DNA of 64,000 bases from Oreohelix idahoensis (Eukaryota > Mollusca > Gastropoda > Stylommatophora > Oreohelicidae), in assembly GCA_024509875.1 (NCBI GenBank), contig JAMPIV010019099.1, positions 124,001 to 188,000 on the forward strand, written 5' to 3'. Position 1 is the stretch's first letter. Each line of letters opens with the position of its first letter. Below are positions 9,851 to 21,047 of the stretch, piece by piece. Below the pieces are notes generated by a model, which worked only from the letters and a program-made list of their open reading frames with translations, was not told the origin of the DNA and searched no databases. The position numbers and the translations under genes are program-made.

Positions 9851-11500
9851 AGAGTGATCGTACCTGCGGTCCCAGCTAAATAAAGAAAGAAATAAAGAAA
9901 TCATCCTATAAACTTCCAGTCATATTGAAGAAACATTTCTTTTAAAATATAATCTTGTGGCGGTCCTTGCGACCTAGCTGTCAGAATTAAATGAAATAAA
10001 GCCCACCCAAGAACATTTTAAAGAATAATCATCAAATTACCCTTGCAAACCTGTAAGATAAACTGGAAGGTAATCATCGCCAGTAGCGATATCATATTTA
10101 CTGTTTACTGTGAGAGAGTACATATTTTCCTGACTGTGAATGAGCCTAGTTTTTTTTCCTCAATTGGATTTAATAAAACTATCATCACGCATTGAAGGAA
10201 TTTTACCATAGCGGAGGATTAAAAGAGACCACTTCATTTTCACCCCTGTGCCGAACCGTGTTAGTGCCATCCCATAGACTCCTTATATATATATAATAAA
10301 AACACGAGAACTCTTAGTCTTCAAGTCTTGCGATAAGTGAGAATATTTGTTACCAACAAACCCTCGCAAACATCTGGGGCGGGACATCGAAGGACTAGAC
10401 AGTTCATATGTCAAACGATTACTTGCTGTTTTTATATACTTTTTATGGATCGTCTGAGGCTGCATTCGGTAAGTGTGTGAGTATATGAGTGTGGATCCTC
10501 ACGCGTGTGTATGAATGACAGGAAATTTAATCGTTTTCTTTTGTAAACCTGTTGTTAACTTTCTTGCCTAGTAATATAATTTTTCTGTATTTCCTGCATT
10601 GTTCCTTTAAGGGGGAGTTGCTAATTGGTTAACTCTGTTAAAAAACCCCCTCCTTTCCATTTGCTTAGTAAAGGGAAGAACAGCTGGGAAGAACAGGTTT
10701 TTTTTCTATCACCTATACCTAACTTTGTAACACCTCTTTCAGAGTAATTAACTTCACTGTTAGGTTAACGTACCTATGTTCCTGATATTATCTATCTCTG
10801 GACTGGGTTTGTCTTTGTCTAATAAGCGGGAAGGGCTTAGTCGATACCAATCTTCTTCACCCCTCCCAAATTTGTTATTTGCATTTGTGTACTTATGATA
10901 ATTTATGTAATACCTGATATTTGTTAGTGATTGATGTTTAAAGTGAATAAAATCACATAAACTCATTTAGTTCTGTGTGTTGGATATACCCACAGCCCAA
11001 CATTTCCCCTATTCGTTTAATATAGTTTGTATCTACATCGTCTGTGTGTGTGAAAAACACCAAATCGGTGTGCGCGCAGAAGCGTGTCTGGAAAACTGGC
11101 AAATAATTGTTTTGACCAGGAGAGCGGAAGAGAAGATTGAGAGAAGCGATTTGTCGTAAATAAGTCTGTCTTTACTCTCCTCCAGCACGCTGTGAAGCAA
11201 CTATTTAATATCTACATTTTCTATCACTGAGCTTTCCATCATCATTTTCCACTCTAAACCGGACCACTATTTCTACGACTCTTTTCTCTCAAAATAAATT
11301 TACGACACAAACCCTTCCCATGAATGAATTTAACCATTTTAGTAAAAAGATCATGTTAATTTATTGTGTCGCTGTATTCACATCCTTATTTTATTTATTT
11401 ATTTTTTTTTTCTTTCCCGGTGGTCGATTAAGGATCACAGATTCCATGGTGCGGTCGGGACTCAAAAAATTTGAGGATCCCTGATATATATATACGCATG
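9851..11500. other. AT-rich spacer, nothing recognised
   Basis: About 1.6 kb without a coding domain, tRNA-like box or clear repeat. There are short TA runs (about 10285-10300 and 11485-11497) and a T-rich run near 11400. Confidence 0.6.
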
Positions 11501-11517
11501 CATAATTGCTTCCTCTT

Positions 11518-11780
11518 CTGTGATCCTTAGCCGCCGACCGTCAAAGCAGTCAGTGGCCATCACGCCTGGTGGCGTCTTGTAGGTCAGCAACAAACTGCTT
11601 CCACTTTGTTCAGTCGGCGGCCAACCTTCATACAGTGCCCCAGCTCTGGTTCATTCTTTCCATCTCGACCTCCACAGTTCTCCGTCAGGTTAGTTTTGGT
11701 CGCCCTCTCTGTCGCTTTGTTTCGGGTGTCCTTAGCATGGCTGTTCTTGTGATGGCATCGGGAGTCTCTGCATAATTTCA
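11518..11780 (-). mobile_element. LINE-B 3' fragment, copy 1
   Basis: The sequence is closely similar to 51082-51620 and 56163-56480. On the minus strand it encodes the end of a non-LTR retrotransposon ORF2 of the widespread RTE-like type, ending in an RRDGH/RRLR-like tail. The tail end lies at left with TTCCTCTTCT. It is 5' truncated, and frameshifts are present. Confidence 0.75.
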
Positions 11781-11859
11781 CTCATACATGTATTCTTCTG
11801 AAAGTTAAAAGCCGTGTGCCTTGGTGCAGAGAGAGAGAGAGAGAGTGAGAGAGAATGCG

Positions 11860-12200
11860 TAAGTAGGCAACAAATACCAGGTATAGCTGGTAACAAGTTG
11901 GCAGACCAGAACGCCAAGAATGGAAGAATAAGTAAAAACAATATAAGAGCAGGACTGGGAAGGTCGGAGATCAAGAGCCAAGTGAAGCTAACTATAAACG
12001 AGGAATGGAAGACAACATGGAAGAAAAGTAGAAAAGGCAGACACGCGTTCAAACTGCTGAAACAACCAACAAGGACGTGCCAGGTCAGAGAAGAATTAAA
12101 GATATCATCGAACAAAAAAACTGTGGCGTCTCCGTCTCGGTGCAGCATACTTTATGAATTAGGAACCACAGAACAAAAACTTACTATAGAAATCACAATA
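11860..12200 (+). pseudogene. LINE-G RNase H-like fragment, copy 1
   Basis: A plus-strand frame starts with PGIAGNKLADQNAK, the hallmark of the RNase H domain found in Jockey/I-type LINEs (usually H-x-G-I-x-G-N-E-x-A-D). It then has a helical K/R-rich region (TINEEWKTTWKK) as in LINE C-termini. No reverse transcriptase precedes it, so it is a 5'-truncated relic. A short GA repeat lies just upstream (11829-11855). Confidence 0.6.
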
Positions 12201-12840
12201 TAGACATGACAGGGGATACGGTTTTAAGTATAGATGCCCCAGGAGAAGCCCAATCAATACTTAAAAGATGTACAAGTATACATAAAACAAAGGAAAACAT
12301 ATAAGGTTAGTACTTCAGAAAAGACATTCAACCAAATAGAAATTAAGCAACAAGAACTAAATCATTTAAAAAAAAAAAAACCAGAAAAATTAGCAAACGT
12401 ACTAACTACTCAGAGGACAAGGAAAGACAACGAGGTTTAAAAAAAAAAAACTCAAAAAGAACAAATACTAATACAAATTAAATCAAGTGTAAAGGACAAT
12501 AGTTATCTATATACAATACAAAACTGAAAATAACATGTCAAATACTAATATAAATTAAAACCAGCAACTGCAAAAGACAATAGTTATTTAAATTGAATCC
12601 AAATTAGTAAATAAAATGACACTAAATACCCCAATCATAATCAATTTTCAGGTTGAACAGGATAGACCAAGGTAGAACGAGAAGAGGCAATAATGGTCAG
12701 CTGTTAAGTGCCCGCTCTCCACATATCACCTCTTCAAAACAACAAGTAGGCAAGGGGAAAAAAAGACTGTGAAATCCACAGCTTGTGTTACATGCTGGTA
12801 GTTAGATAACAAATGTGCGTAGTCATCACACACTCTCCGA
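12200..12840. other. A-rich spacer
   Basis: A-rich plus strand with several poly-A runs (12367-12379, 12440-12450) and partly repeated phrases such as AATACTAATA(C/T)AAATTAAA at about 12466-12480 and 12541-12557. It may be the tail region of the preceding LINE fragment. No gene seen. Confidence 0.45.
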
Positions 12841-12859
12841 CTAGCAGTGACTATTTGCT

Positions 12860-13650
12860 TCATCACCATCATCATACATCTCCTCAAGGAACATAGGTCT
12901 CCAACAAACGTATGCCAAGTCTTCTTGTCCAGTGCTCACGGTTTTTCCCATGCCTTCCTCATATCTATCTCCTGTCCTCTTCTCCATTATGTTCCTCGTC
13001 TCCCTGTACGTCTTATGCCCTAGGGATTCTAGAATAGATAATTGCCCGGTAATGCTATCAGAATGTTGCCTCAACGTGTGTCCTATCCATCTCCAACGTC
13101 ATCTTCTCAACTCTTGTTCCACTGGCACTTGTCTCGTTTTTTTTTCATCAGTTAAACATTAGTGACCTTGGCATGCCATTTCAATCCTTCTATTCTACAC
13201 CAGCATCCATTTACGAAAATCTGTAGGTTTTTGGTTGTTGTTTCATTGATGTTGTCCATGTTTCAGAGCCGTACAATAGGACTGACTTGACATTGGCATT
13301 GAAGATTCTGATTTTTGTGTTGGAGTTGATTTTTTTTTTTTTTTTTTAAATTTCCTTACACTCCCCTGTCGGCGTCTGTGGCCTAATGAATATGAACGCA
13401 GTTTCATAATCCAGATATACCAGGTTCGAAACTTGCTGCAGGCGGTTTGTTAGCAGATCGCTTTGTGTGGATTTTTAACGTACCGTTCAGAAAGCAATGG
13501 CAAACTACTGAATGAAAAAAATTGCCTAGAAAAATCACAAACAGCCAATAAAAGCTGGGGTTGATTGCCACGCCCTGTAAAGGATAAGCAACTAACTTTA
13601 CACTCCCCAATGCAATGAAAGTATTTCTCACTTACATTTCACTTTCTGTC
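12860..13650 (-). mobile_element. LINE-A 3' fragment, copy 1, split by SINE-A
   Basis: On the minus strand this encodes the C-terminal part of an RTE-like ORF2: an IGHTLR-like motif, then a 3' end resembling TWHVFVEGLC. It aligns with 30592-31240, 40885-41349 and 55262-56127. It continues past 13608 (GCAATGAAAG) after a 231-bp SINE insertion at 13367-13597. A T-rich run lies at 13331-13347. The copy is truncated and carries frameshifts. Confidence 0.75.
13367..13597 (+). mobile_element. SINE-A copy 1, with 11-bp target-site duplication
   Basis: A tRNA-headed SINE. RNA polymerase III A box-like TGGCCTAATGA at 13379-13389 and B box GGTTCGAAAC at 13433-13442. The body continues to GATAAGCAACTAACT. 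It is flanked by perfect direct repeats TTACACTCCCC at 13356-13366 and 13598-13608, the signature of LINE-mediated insertion. A second copy is at 26214-26460 on the other strand. Confidence 0.9.
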
Positions 13651-14066
13651 CTCTTCCTGACGAAGACCGTGTGGCCGCAACGCATGCAGTTTAATTTGCC
13701 TTTTGTCCTAGTCAGACGCATCGACTTTTTTTTAAATTAAAAAAAAAAATCGCTCCCTTGAAGATAAATAGAGCGAAATGCAAGCCGCCAGATACGATAG
13801 AACGGCAGATGAACAGTAAAACATTACAGCAAGAACAACAACAAACATTTTGGAACGGAGTCAGTTTTACATACAAACGAAAGACTAACAAAAAACACGG
13901 GGCGTGTGGGAAAACACTCTTTGACAGCCACATGTACTCAAAAAGGTAGAAAGACTGACACATAAGTAGGCAGCAAAAAAGATATTTGGACAGAGAGACT
14001 TTCACAACCAGATATTTTTTCTATCTGTCATCTGTCCGCCCGTATGTCCGCCCGTATGTCTTTTTG

Positions 14067-14188
<122 letters not shown>

Positions 14189-14429
14189 ATTAGTCTTTAA
14201 CAGTTAAAATAAATATGGAAAATTTGGTGAAATTTTATATTGGAATCAAATTTTCGCATTCGGAGGAAAGAATTGAGGCTCTTGAAATGTGGATCATACG
14301 TGTGGTAGAGCCAATTGTTTTCATTTTTATACATTTCATAAATTTCTGCTTTAATTCATTCCTTAGTATTGTCTTCTGCTGGCTCTTTCTACTGTTCTTC
14401 TGTAATCTTGTTTGTATTGCTATTTCATT

Positions 14430-14446
14430 ATATATATATATATATA
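14430..14446. repeat. (TA)n microsatellite, left flank of MITE-A
   Basis: A short TA run directly bordering the inverted-repeat element at 14449. Confidence 0.9.
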
Positions 14447-14448
14447 GA

Positions 14449-14670
14449 CAGGGTGTTTATAAAGTCGCTGTGCAGTGAAATTTACGCCCGGGCGAGACTA
14501 CGTCACCAGAAATGTGGTTTTCAATTGGGGCTTGTTGTGTAATGCTGCACACGGGATTGTGGAACACAGCATTGGAACACAGAATATCATGACGTAAATT
14601 TGCATCATTCGTGACGTAATTTCTAAAATATTTTTCAAATTCACTGCACAGCGACTTTATAAACACCCTG
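14449..14670. mobile_element. MITE-A: 222-bp element with 31-bp perfect inverted termini
   Basis: CAGGGTGTTTATAAAGTCGC begins the left terminus (14449-14479), and its exact reverse complement ends the right terminus (14640-14670). There is no coding capacity. It lies between two TA microsatellites and has TA at its right flank, so a Tc1/mariner-type target site is likely. The left flanking pair reads GA rather than TA. Inference: a non-autonomous Tc1/mariner derivative. Confidence 0.85.
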
Positions 14671-14713
<43 letters not shown>

Positions 14714-14719
14714 TTATAT

Positions 14720-14780
<61 letters not shown>
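14671..14780. repeat. (TA)n microsatellite, right flank of MITE-A
   Basis: Long TA tract with brief interruptions (TTA near 14704, TTATTA near 14715-14725). Confidence 0.95.
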
Positions 14781-14781
<1 letters not shown>

Positions 14782-14799
14782 AAATACACATCCACCAAC

Positions 14800-15075
14800 C
14801 TTTCCGTCCATCCATCCATCCATCCATCCATCCATCCATCTATCTATCTGTCTATCTATCTATCTGTCTGTCTGTCTGTCTGTCTAACGATATACCACTC
14901 TATCTGCCTGTCTGTCATTCTCTGTGTGTGTTTGTCTGTCTCTAAGTGTGTCTGTCTGTCTCTGTGAATGTGTTTCATTCCGTTCGCCTGCCTGTCCGTT
15001 CGTCTGTTTATCTATAGTCTCCTTGTCTGTCTGACCGTCCGTCTGTCCGTATATCTGTTTGTCTTTCCGTATAAT
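14800..15075. repeat. (CCAT)n then (CTAT/CTGT)n tetranucleotide tract
   Basis: CCAT repeats at about 14808-14838 grade into CTAT/CTGT repeats at 14838-14885, then degenerate CTGT-rich sequence to about 15070. It is a decayed tetranucleotide microsatellite. The minus-strand frames through it are not genes. Confidence 0.9.
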
Positions 15076-15721
15076 ATTTCTTCCTTTATTAATATTCCTG
15101 TGTTTATCGGTGTTTATCTGTAGATCCATCCATATATCTGTCTACCTTTATTAAGAGACGCCAAATCATCAGTCTTTCTATCAATCGATCTATCTATCTA
15201 TATATCTGTCTACCTTTGTCTATCTCTCTTTACCCCCGTATGTCAAATTCTCATATACATACAAAAACATGACATAACATCGTCTGCTTATTTAAATAAA
15301 CGCCCCAGCTACACAGCCCAGATTTCCTCGGCCTGACATACCAAACAAATTCTCAGTGCATTTATTTGTCACCCTTGAGATGAGCGACTGAATGCGAGTC
15401 TATATCACACAAACATCCCTAGATCCTGTCTAGACACTCCGTCAATGTCTTGTCGAATCTTTCCGGCTCTCTCTCTCTCAAGTCAATTGTCTCCCCCACT
15501 CTGTTTACCCGTGGAACTGAATCTAGCAACGCAAATTGAATTTCTTTGGGTCTAAATTTAGAACGAAGGAAAGTCAATTTGAAAGAATTTCTCATCTAAA
15601 ATTATCATATTTTTTAGAATATAATATTGGGACGAACATATTGTCTTGTCACAGAGAAAGGAGTTGTAGCCGTTAGAATAAGAAACACCTTTTAAAAAAT
15701 GCACAAAAACATTTCTTTTCC

Positions 15722-15945
15722 CCAACCCTACATCATCATTAACATTGTCATCACCATCATCATCACCACCGTCGTCGTCATTATCCCCACCACTATCATC
15801 ATCATCACCACTACCACCATCATCATCACCACCACCATCATCACCAGCACCATCATCATCATAGCCACTACCACCTCCACCATCATCATCATCACCACTA
15901 CCGCCACCACCATCATCATCACCACCATCAACATCACCAGTGTCG
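15722..15945. repeat. (CAT/CAC)n trinucleotide tract
   Basis: About 220 bp of mixed CAT, CAC and ATC triplets. Ile/Thr-rich (plus) and Met/Val-rich (minus) frames across it are artefacts of period three. Confidence 0.95.
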
Positions 15946-15959
15946 TAAATTTTAGATAG

Positions 15960-18480
15960 GTATTAAAGATAGATTTGGTCTCGTCTGAATAGAACAGGCA
16001 GAGTGGTCAATAAGTGAGAAATAAGGTAAAAGAAATAGATTTCACTAGTGAATAGTTTAAGGGTAGAATCTATCCCTGGATTGAGAAGGTACTCTAGGCC
16101 AGCCTATCTTTACGACTGTAAGTTGTTAACAGACAGTCCTACACTCCATACATGGAAAATATATGTTTAACCACTCACGCACACACACACACACAGTTAT
16201 GTGACAACAAGACACACAAACATGAAAACTATGGTAAATGGAGATTGGGTATGGGCTAAGCTGACCAATACAATTAATTAAGTTTTGTTTAGTTTATTAT
16301 CATTTAAACTCTCACAACATCAAACATGTAGAAGTCAATAAAATCATAGGTTACAGAATTATGAAAATGACCCCATAAGTGTCCTACCCTCTTGTTGAGA
16401 AAAGATCCCGCAAGAAAGTTAAAAACCCCAAAAAATCAAAGAGTAACACTAGGGTATAGAAATAGACAGTATAGCAAAGAACACAGTTCCTAGTAAAGCT
16501 ATCCCGTAAAATAACAGTAATTGCAAATAAAATAAAGGATGGTACAGTTTCCGTAACTAGAACATATTTCCTCTCACTCATTCATGCGTGGCCACATCAA
16601 TCACACTTTACTTACTACTGGGCTAATAACCTCTTGAACTTAACATCCATATGCAGTTAGCATAATCCAGTGTTGAGCTTCTCCGAAGTGAGCCCCAGTT
16701 CCTCCACGAATAAGTAATTTTCCTAATGGGGAACGCCTACTTTGGTGGTGCTTATTGGATATGATAATGTCACATCAGATAGTTCATGTAGCAAAATATA
16801 AACCGCGATCTAGTGTTCACAGTAGACAGTACTTCCAATAGTTAAAGGAAACATCTGGTCGGTAAACTGTTAGAAAAAAATATAATAATGATGGTATATC
16901 CTATCGGCTTTTCTCTCCTGGGTTGAGTGCCGATTATGAACCAATGTATTCTCTTGGATAGATTCGCTTGGAAAACACAAGTGTCAGTAGTCGGGAACAA
17001 TGTTATATATATATTTGGCCACAGCGGGCTGATACAATTGAATGCAAAAAATCTGGGTATTTTATATGTCCAGTTATACTTATTCTTATAGTTCATATGT
17101 TTGAACTCTCTCTCTAGATGAAGCAAGAGGACCGAACAGGTCAACCTCGAAGACCCGATATTAAATAAGAATGTTACTGGTACTATTAGACCGCTAGCAG
17201 CTGGTTTGTGATCAGTACTAGATTTGGAAGAAAACAAAACATTTAACCACAATATCAATATTCTATCCTATCACGCGTAAGGTTAAGATCTCTTATCCTC
17301 TCCGTCATTTAATTAAATTAAAAACACACGCGTCTTAGTCTATCTTATCACGCTTCGCTCAACTGGGACGGATTGGGTTTAAGGTATGCGCCTTTCCCCT
17401 CCCACCCGGTAAAACACTCAGCGCACAATATCAGTGGTAATTTAATTATGACTACTTTACAAATATCGCTTGTCATTACTAGCTATTTGTTTCGCCACAT
17501 GATATTACACTAATCACTTAGATAATTACACATAATGGATAGAAATGAATTGAATTCCGTCAAGTATCAATCGCCTAGTGTATTATTTAGCCAATTAAAA
17601 CATCTCTTTCTGAATGATAGCGGGTGATTAAATCTACCTTACAGCTGGAAAAATTAGCTATATGTTATTTAATATGTTAGTCTTAGCACTTAGAAAAATC
17701 CCAGTGAATTATAATGATAACCTTTAACACATTAAATCACCTAAATGCTAATATATATTACCGCAATCAGAAATAGAACAATCTCCACGGAATGCTATCA
17801 CACACTTTCACAATGGCTTTAGAATCACGAGCTAGATTTCCAAAATTTCCTGAGCGAACTGATAAACTGACTTTGGGAGGACGGAGTATTTATACAGAAA
17901 TGCTGTTATTTCACTAACTGGTGTGATAAGTCGCGCCTTCGGCCATATCAGGAAAATCAACTCGTTCGACTCCCGAGATAAAGAATTTTGCTCACCGAAA
18001 CCGACCAACAACACAGACAGTTTCCGTGCGAACGGGCTTTCTTTGATTTTCGTCCGCTGCCGTAGTTCAAAATACTTCCACGGTACGGTGATAATGTTAT
18101 CGCCCTTTTTATTTTACTTAAGTCCCCTGAAACGTTGAACATCAAACAGTTACGCCGGGAACTCTCTGCTCGCGTTTCCCCCTGATCAAAGAAGCGGCTT
18201 TTATCTCTACGCGCACGTCTGTCTGTTCAACAATTATAATTGCCAAATCAGCTCGCGTGATAATTGAGATAAGCGAATCATGGCTCTTGCTGACTGTTAT
18301 CTAGCCTGTCGAACATAGGTAAACGAATTGTCAGGGCAGGTAAACAGAAAACAAGGCGTGGCTTCAAATTATGCGTTGCATAACGTAAATACTAATGAGG
18401 AAACAAGGTAGACGGATTTCTGAGGATCTATTTACGTTTCCACGTCACAATCAGCATCATCTTCAATAATTACTTTTCTT
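15960..18480. other. AT-rich spacer, nothing recognised
   Basis: About 2.5 kb without a coding domain. A (CA)n run lies at about 16181-16195. Short frames (16842-17258, 17832-18145) lack recognisable features. I cannot exclude a solo LTR or a regulatory region. Confidence 0.5.
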
Positions 18481-18504
18481 TGCTCTCCTTATGGAACATG
18501 AAGC

Positions 18505-18840
18505 TACCATTGTAACTGGTCCCCCTTGCCGGAAACCTGCATCAAACATTCACCTTGAATGCAGAGGTGCATCTATTATGAAGCTTGAACTTCAGTTCCC
18601 CCCAAGTCCAGTTCTCTTTATAATACATTTCTGTCCCATTCGCCAACACCTTTTTTAAATAAAAGTAGCCCCTCGAAGAATTCATACTTCAAGGCCCCTC
18701 CAAAATGTAGATCCTCCATGTAACATGTTCTAGCTGCAGCAGTTTCTGTGGCAACTTGTTTGACATGATGAAGTCACCTGCCGCATACACAACCTCACTT
18801 TACTTGCCTTGTACGACATGCTTAAGGGTGCACTTTTTTT
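18505..18840. repeat. Dispersed repeat family U2, copy 1
   Basis: Shares blocks with 23680-23840: CTGCATCAAACATTCAC, TTTCTGT(G/A)GCAA, a GATGA region and TACGACATG. Copy 1 has an extra inserted stretch (about 18560-18720). Class unknown; there are no coding motifs. Confidence 0.6.
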
Positions 18841-18899
18841 CCTTTGTCCCTTCAGAGACGCCCGGAAGCTCAACGGGACGCAAGTATTTACAAGATGGG

Positions 18900-19140
18900 C
18901 TTTAAAAACGCGTTGTATGAATAGAGCACACGTTAAGGAAACATGTTGATAGCATTACGGGACAGCCCCTGTTCAGGAATACCCATGGTAAGAAAGGTAT
19001 GGGGAAACCAAGCAATAAAAAAACCACGGAGAAGACATAGAAAGCCGTTAAGCTGACGGCACAGGACGGGAGGAATATGCATGAGGTTGTTGAAGACTTT
19101 TACTCCTGTGGGAGCTTAAAGGAAATGAATGATGGAGGAT
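18900..19140 (+). mobile_element. LINE-A 3' fragment, copy 2
   Basis: A decayed plus-strand copy of the LINE-A terminus: AAGGAAACATGTTGATAGCATTAC, in the position of the LTLRKPVDSIT region, through a GAGAAGAC block to GGGAGCTTAAAGG. It aligns with 41103-41330 with several indels. Confidence 0.65.
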
Positions 19141-19149
19141 GTCCTCTTT

Positions 19150-19266
19150 TTGTGTTGTTGTATATGTGTGTGTGTGTTGATGTTTGTGAGTGTGTTGTTG
19201 TATGTGTGTGTGTGTTGTTGTATATATATATGAGTGTGTGTTGTTGTATAAGTGTGTGTGTTGTTG

Positions 19267-19349
<83 letters not shown>

Positions 19350-19515
19350 TGTGTGTTGTTGTATAAGTGTGTGTGTTTTTGTTGTTATATATATATATGT
19401 GTTATATATAATATATTATTATATAATATATTAGTTATAATTATATAAATATATTATATAATTATTTGTGTGTTTTTTATAAGTGGTGTGTGTGTGTTGT
19501 TGTTGTTGTTATATA
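19150..19515. repeat. (GT)n / (TA)n compound microsatellite
   Basis: GT-rich repeats (TGTGTGTTGTTGTATA unit) at 19155-19266, a pure TA tract at 19268-19346, then more TGTGTTGTTG and TA. The same compound pattern resumes at 22462-22570, so the two mariners between lie inside one microsatellite locus. Confidence 0.93.
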
Positions 19516-19517
19516 TA

Positions 19518-20860
19518 CAAGGGGATTGACATAAGTCTTGGGCCTGACCATGAAGGAGTCACAGGAGGAAGATGAAACTTGGCACTTTTAAAGTTCATCA
19601 TATTTGCAATGAATGCGTGAAGTACGCGTTTGTTTCTTCAATGGGGTTTCCCGCTACGATGCACGGCGCAATGTACCCTATTGACCGGATCTGCTGCTCC
19701 AAAGATTTGACAAAACAATGGAAAAGAAGGAGGCCAGAGCTGTGATAAAATTTCTGATGTTTCAGGGAAAAACACCTACAGAAATACACAGGGAGATGGA
19801 ACCAGTGTTTCGTGATTCTTGTCCTTCATATACTTCTGTGGTGGGTAAAAAAACTGGTGTCAACAGTTTAAGTGCGGCCGCTCAAATGTTGCTGATCTGC
19901 CAAGATCTGGTAGACCAGCCTCAGAGTGCAACGATGAAAATGCAACAAGAGTGAAGAAAATCATTGACCAGGATCGAAAAATGACAATTATTGAGATAGC
20001 TAGTAGAGTAAAACTAAATGAAAGAACAGTTTATAGAATTTTACACAACAGACTGAACATGAGAAAAGTGTGTGCACGCTGGATTCCGCAACTGTTGACA
20101 CGTGAACAGAAGCAAACGAGGGTAAATTGCTGTCAACAGTTGCTCAAAAAGTGTCAGTCAAAAAACTTTTTGGAGACCATGGTGACAGTAGATGAGACTT
20201 GGGTACACCATTATGACCCCGAATCCAAAATTGCCAGCATGCAATGGAAAACCCCGGGCTCCCCAACACCTGTCAAGCCGAGAGCGCAGAAATCTGCAGG
20301 AAAAGTGATGCTGACTGTTTTTTTGGGACGCCAAAGGTGTCCTGTTGAAAGATTATCTGCCTCGTGGCAACACAGTTAATGGACAGTACTATGCAGATCT
20401 TCTCACCAAACTAAGAAAGGTTGTGACCAGGAAACGAGGGATAACGCGCACTCAAAATCTTCCTTTGCTTCAAGACAACGCGCCCTCTCACAAGGCACGG
20501 CTTGTGCAGCTAGCAGCCAACGATTTGAATATTGAAATTCTTCCACATCCACCATATTCTCCAGATTTGGCTCCATCAGAGTTTTTTCTATTCCCAAATC
20601 TTAAAAAAACAGCTAAAAGGAAATCATTTTGACAGCGATGAAGAGGTTATACTGGCATAGGAAGGGTGATGACTGGGTGAGTTTTTTTTAAGTTTGAAAA
20701 ATGGGTGTTCTACTCCCAAGGTCTTTTCATGGGTCAAACAGAGATGGCAGAAGTTGTGTCAATTTAGACGGTGTATTTTTTGGAATAAACACTATACAAA
20801 ATTTCAGCTCTCTGTGACATGTACTTCATGGTCAGGCCCAAGACTTATGTCAATTTTGGT
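19518..20860 (+). mobile_element. Mariner-type transposon M1
   Basis: The left end starts CAAGGGGATTGACATAAG after TA. Perfect 30-bp inverted repeats are seen at 19525-19554 and 20825-20854. The outermost right bases are overwritten by a T/G-rich run, so the right end is approximate. It encodes one transposase broken by three single-base phase changes. Length about 1.35 kb is normal for mariners. Confidence 0.88.
19718..20660 (+). pseudogene. M1 mariner transposase (three frame breaks)
   Basis: Segments 19718-19846, about 19855-20317, 20326-20602 and on to about 20660 read as one mariner transposase in changing phases. The N-terminal helix-turn-helix region (KTPTEIHREM) and the linker RPRSGRP-type segment are present. 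DDE residues: first D in VTVDETWVHH (about 20188), second D in LLQDNAPSH (about 20474), third D in YSPDLAPSEFF (about 20563-20580), matching D,D34D spacing. Each phase change sits in a run of seven identical bases: A 19847-19853, T 20318-20324, A 20603-20609. Either recent decay or consensus error. Confidence 0.85.
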
Positions 20861-21047
20861 TGTTTTTTTTTTTGTGTTTTTTGTTGTTTTTGTAAATGTT
20901 TGTTGTGTTGTTTTTTTGTGGTTTTTTTGTTATTTTATTTTTTTTGTGTGTGTGTTGTTGTTTTTTTTTTTGTGTTTTGTTGTTTGTGTGTTGTTTTTTT
21001 GGTTTTTTTTTTGTTTTTTGTATATGTTTGTGGTGTGTGGTTGTGTT
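20855..21047. repeat. G/T-only block between M1 and M2
   Basis: About 190 bp whose plus strand is nearly all T and G (T runs broken by G, GTGTGTTGTTG), with very few A or C. It joins the end of M1 to the start of M2. Phe/Val/Cys-rich frames across it are spurious. Confidence 0.85.

Noticed and set aside
14884..15129. Minus-strand Asp/Gln/Thr-rich frame
   Set aside because: Product of the decayed CTGT/CTAT tetranucleotide repeat.
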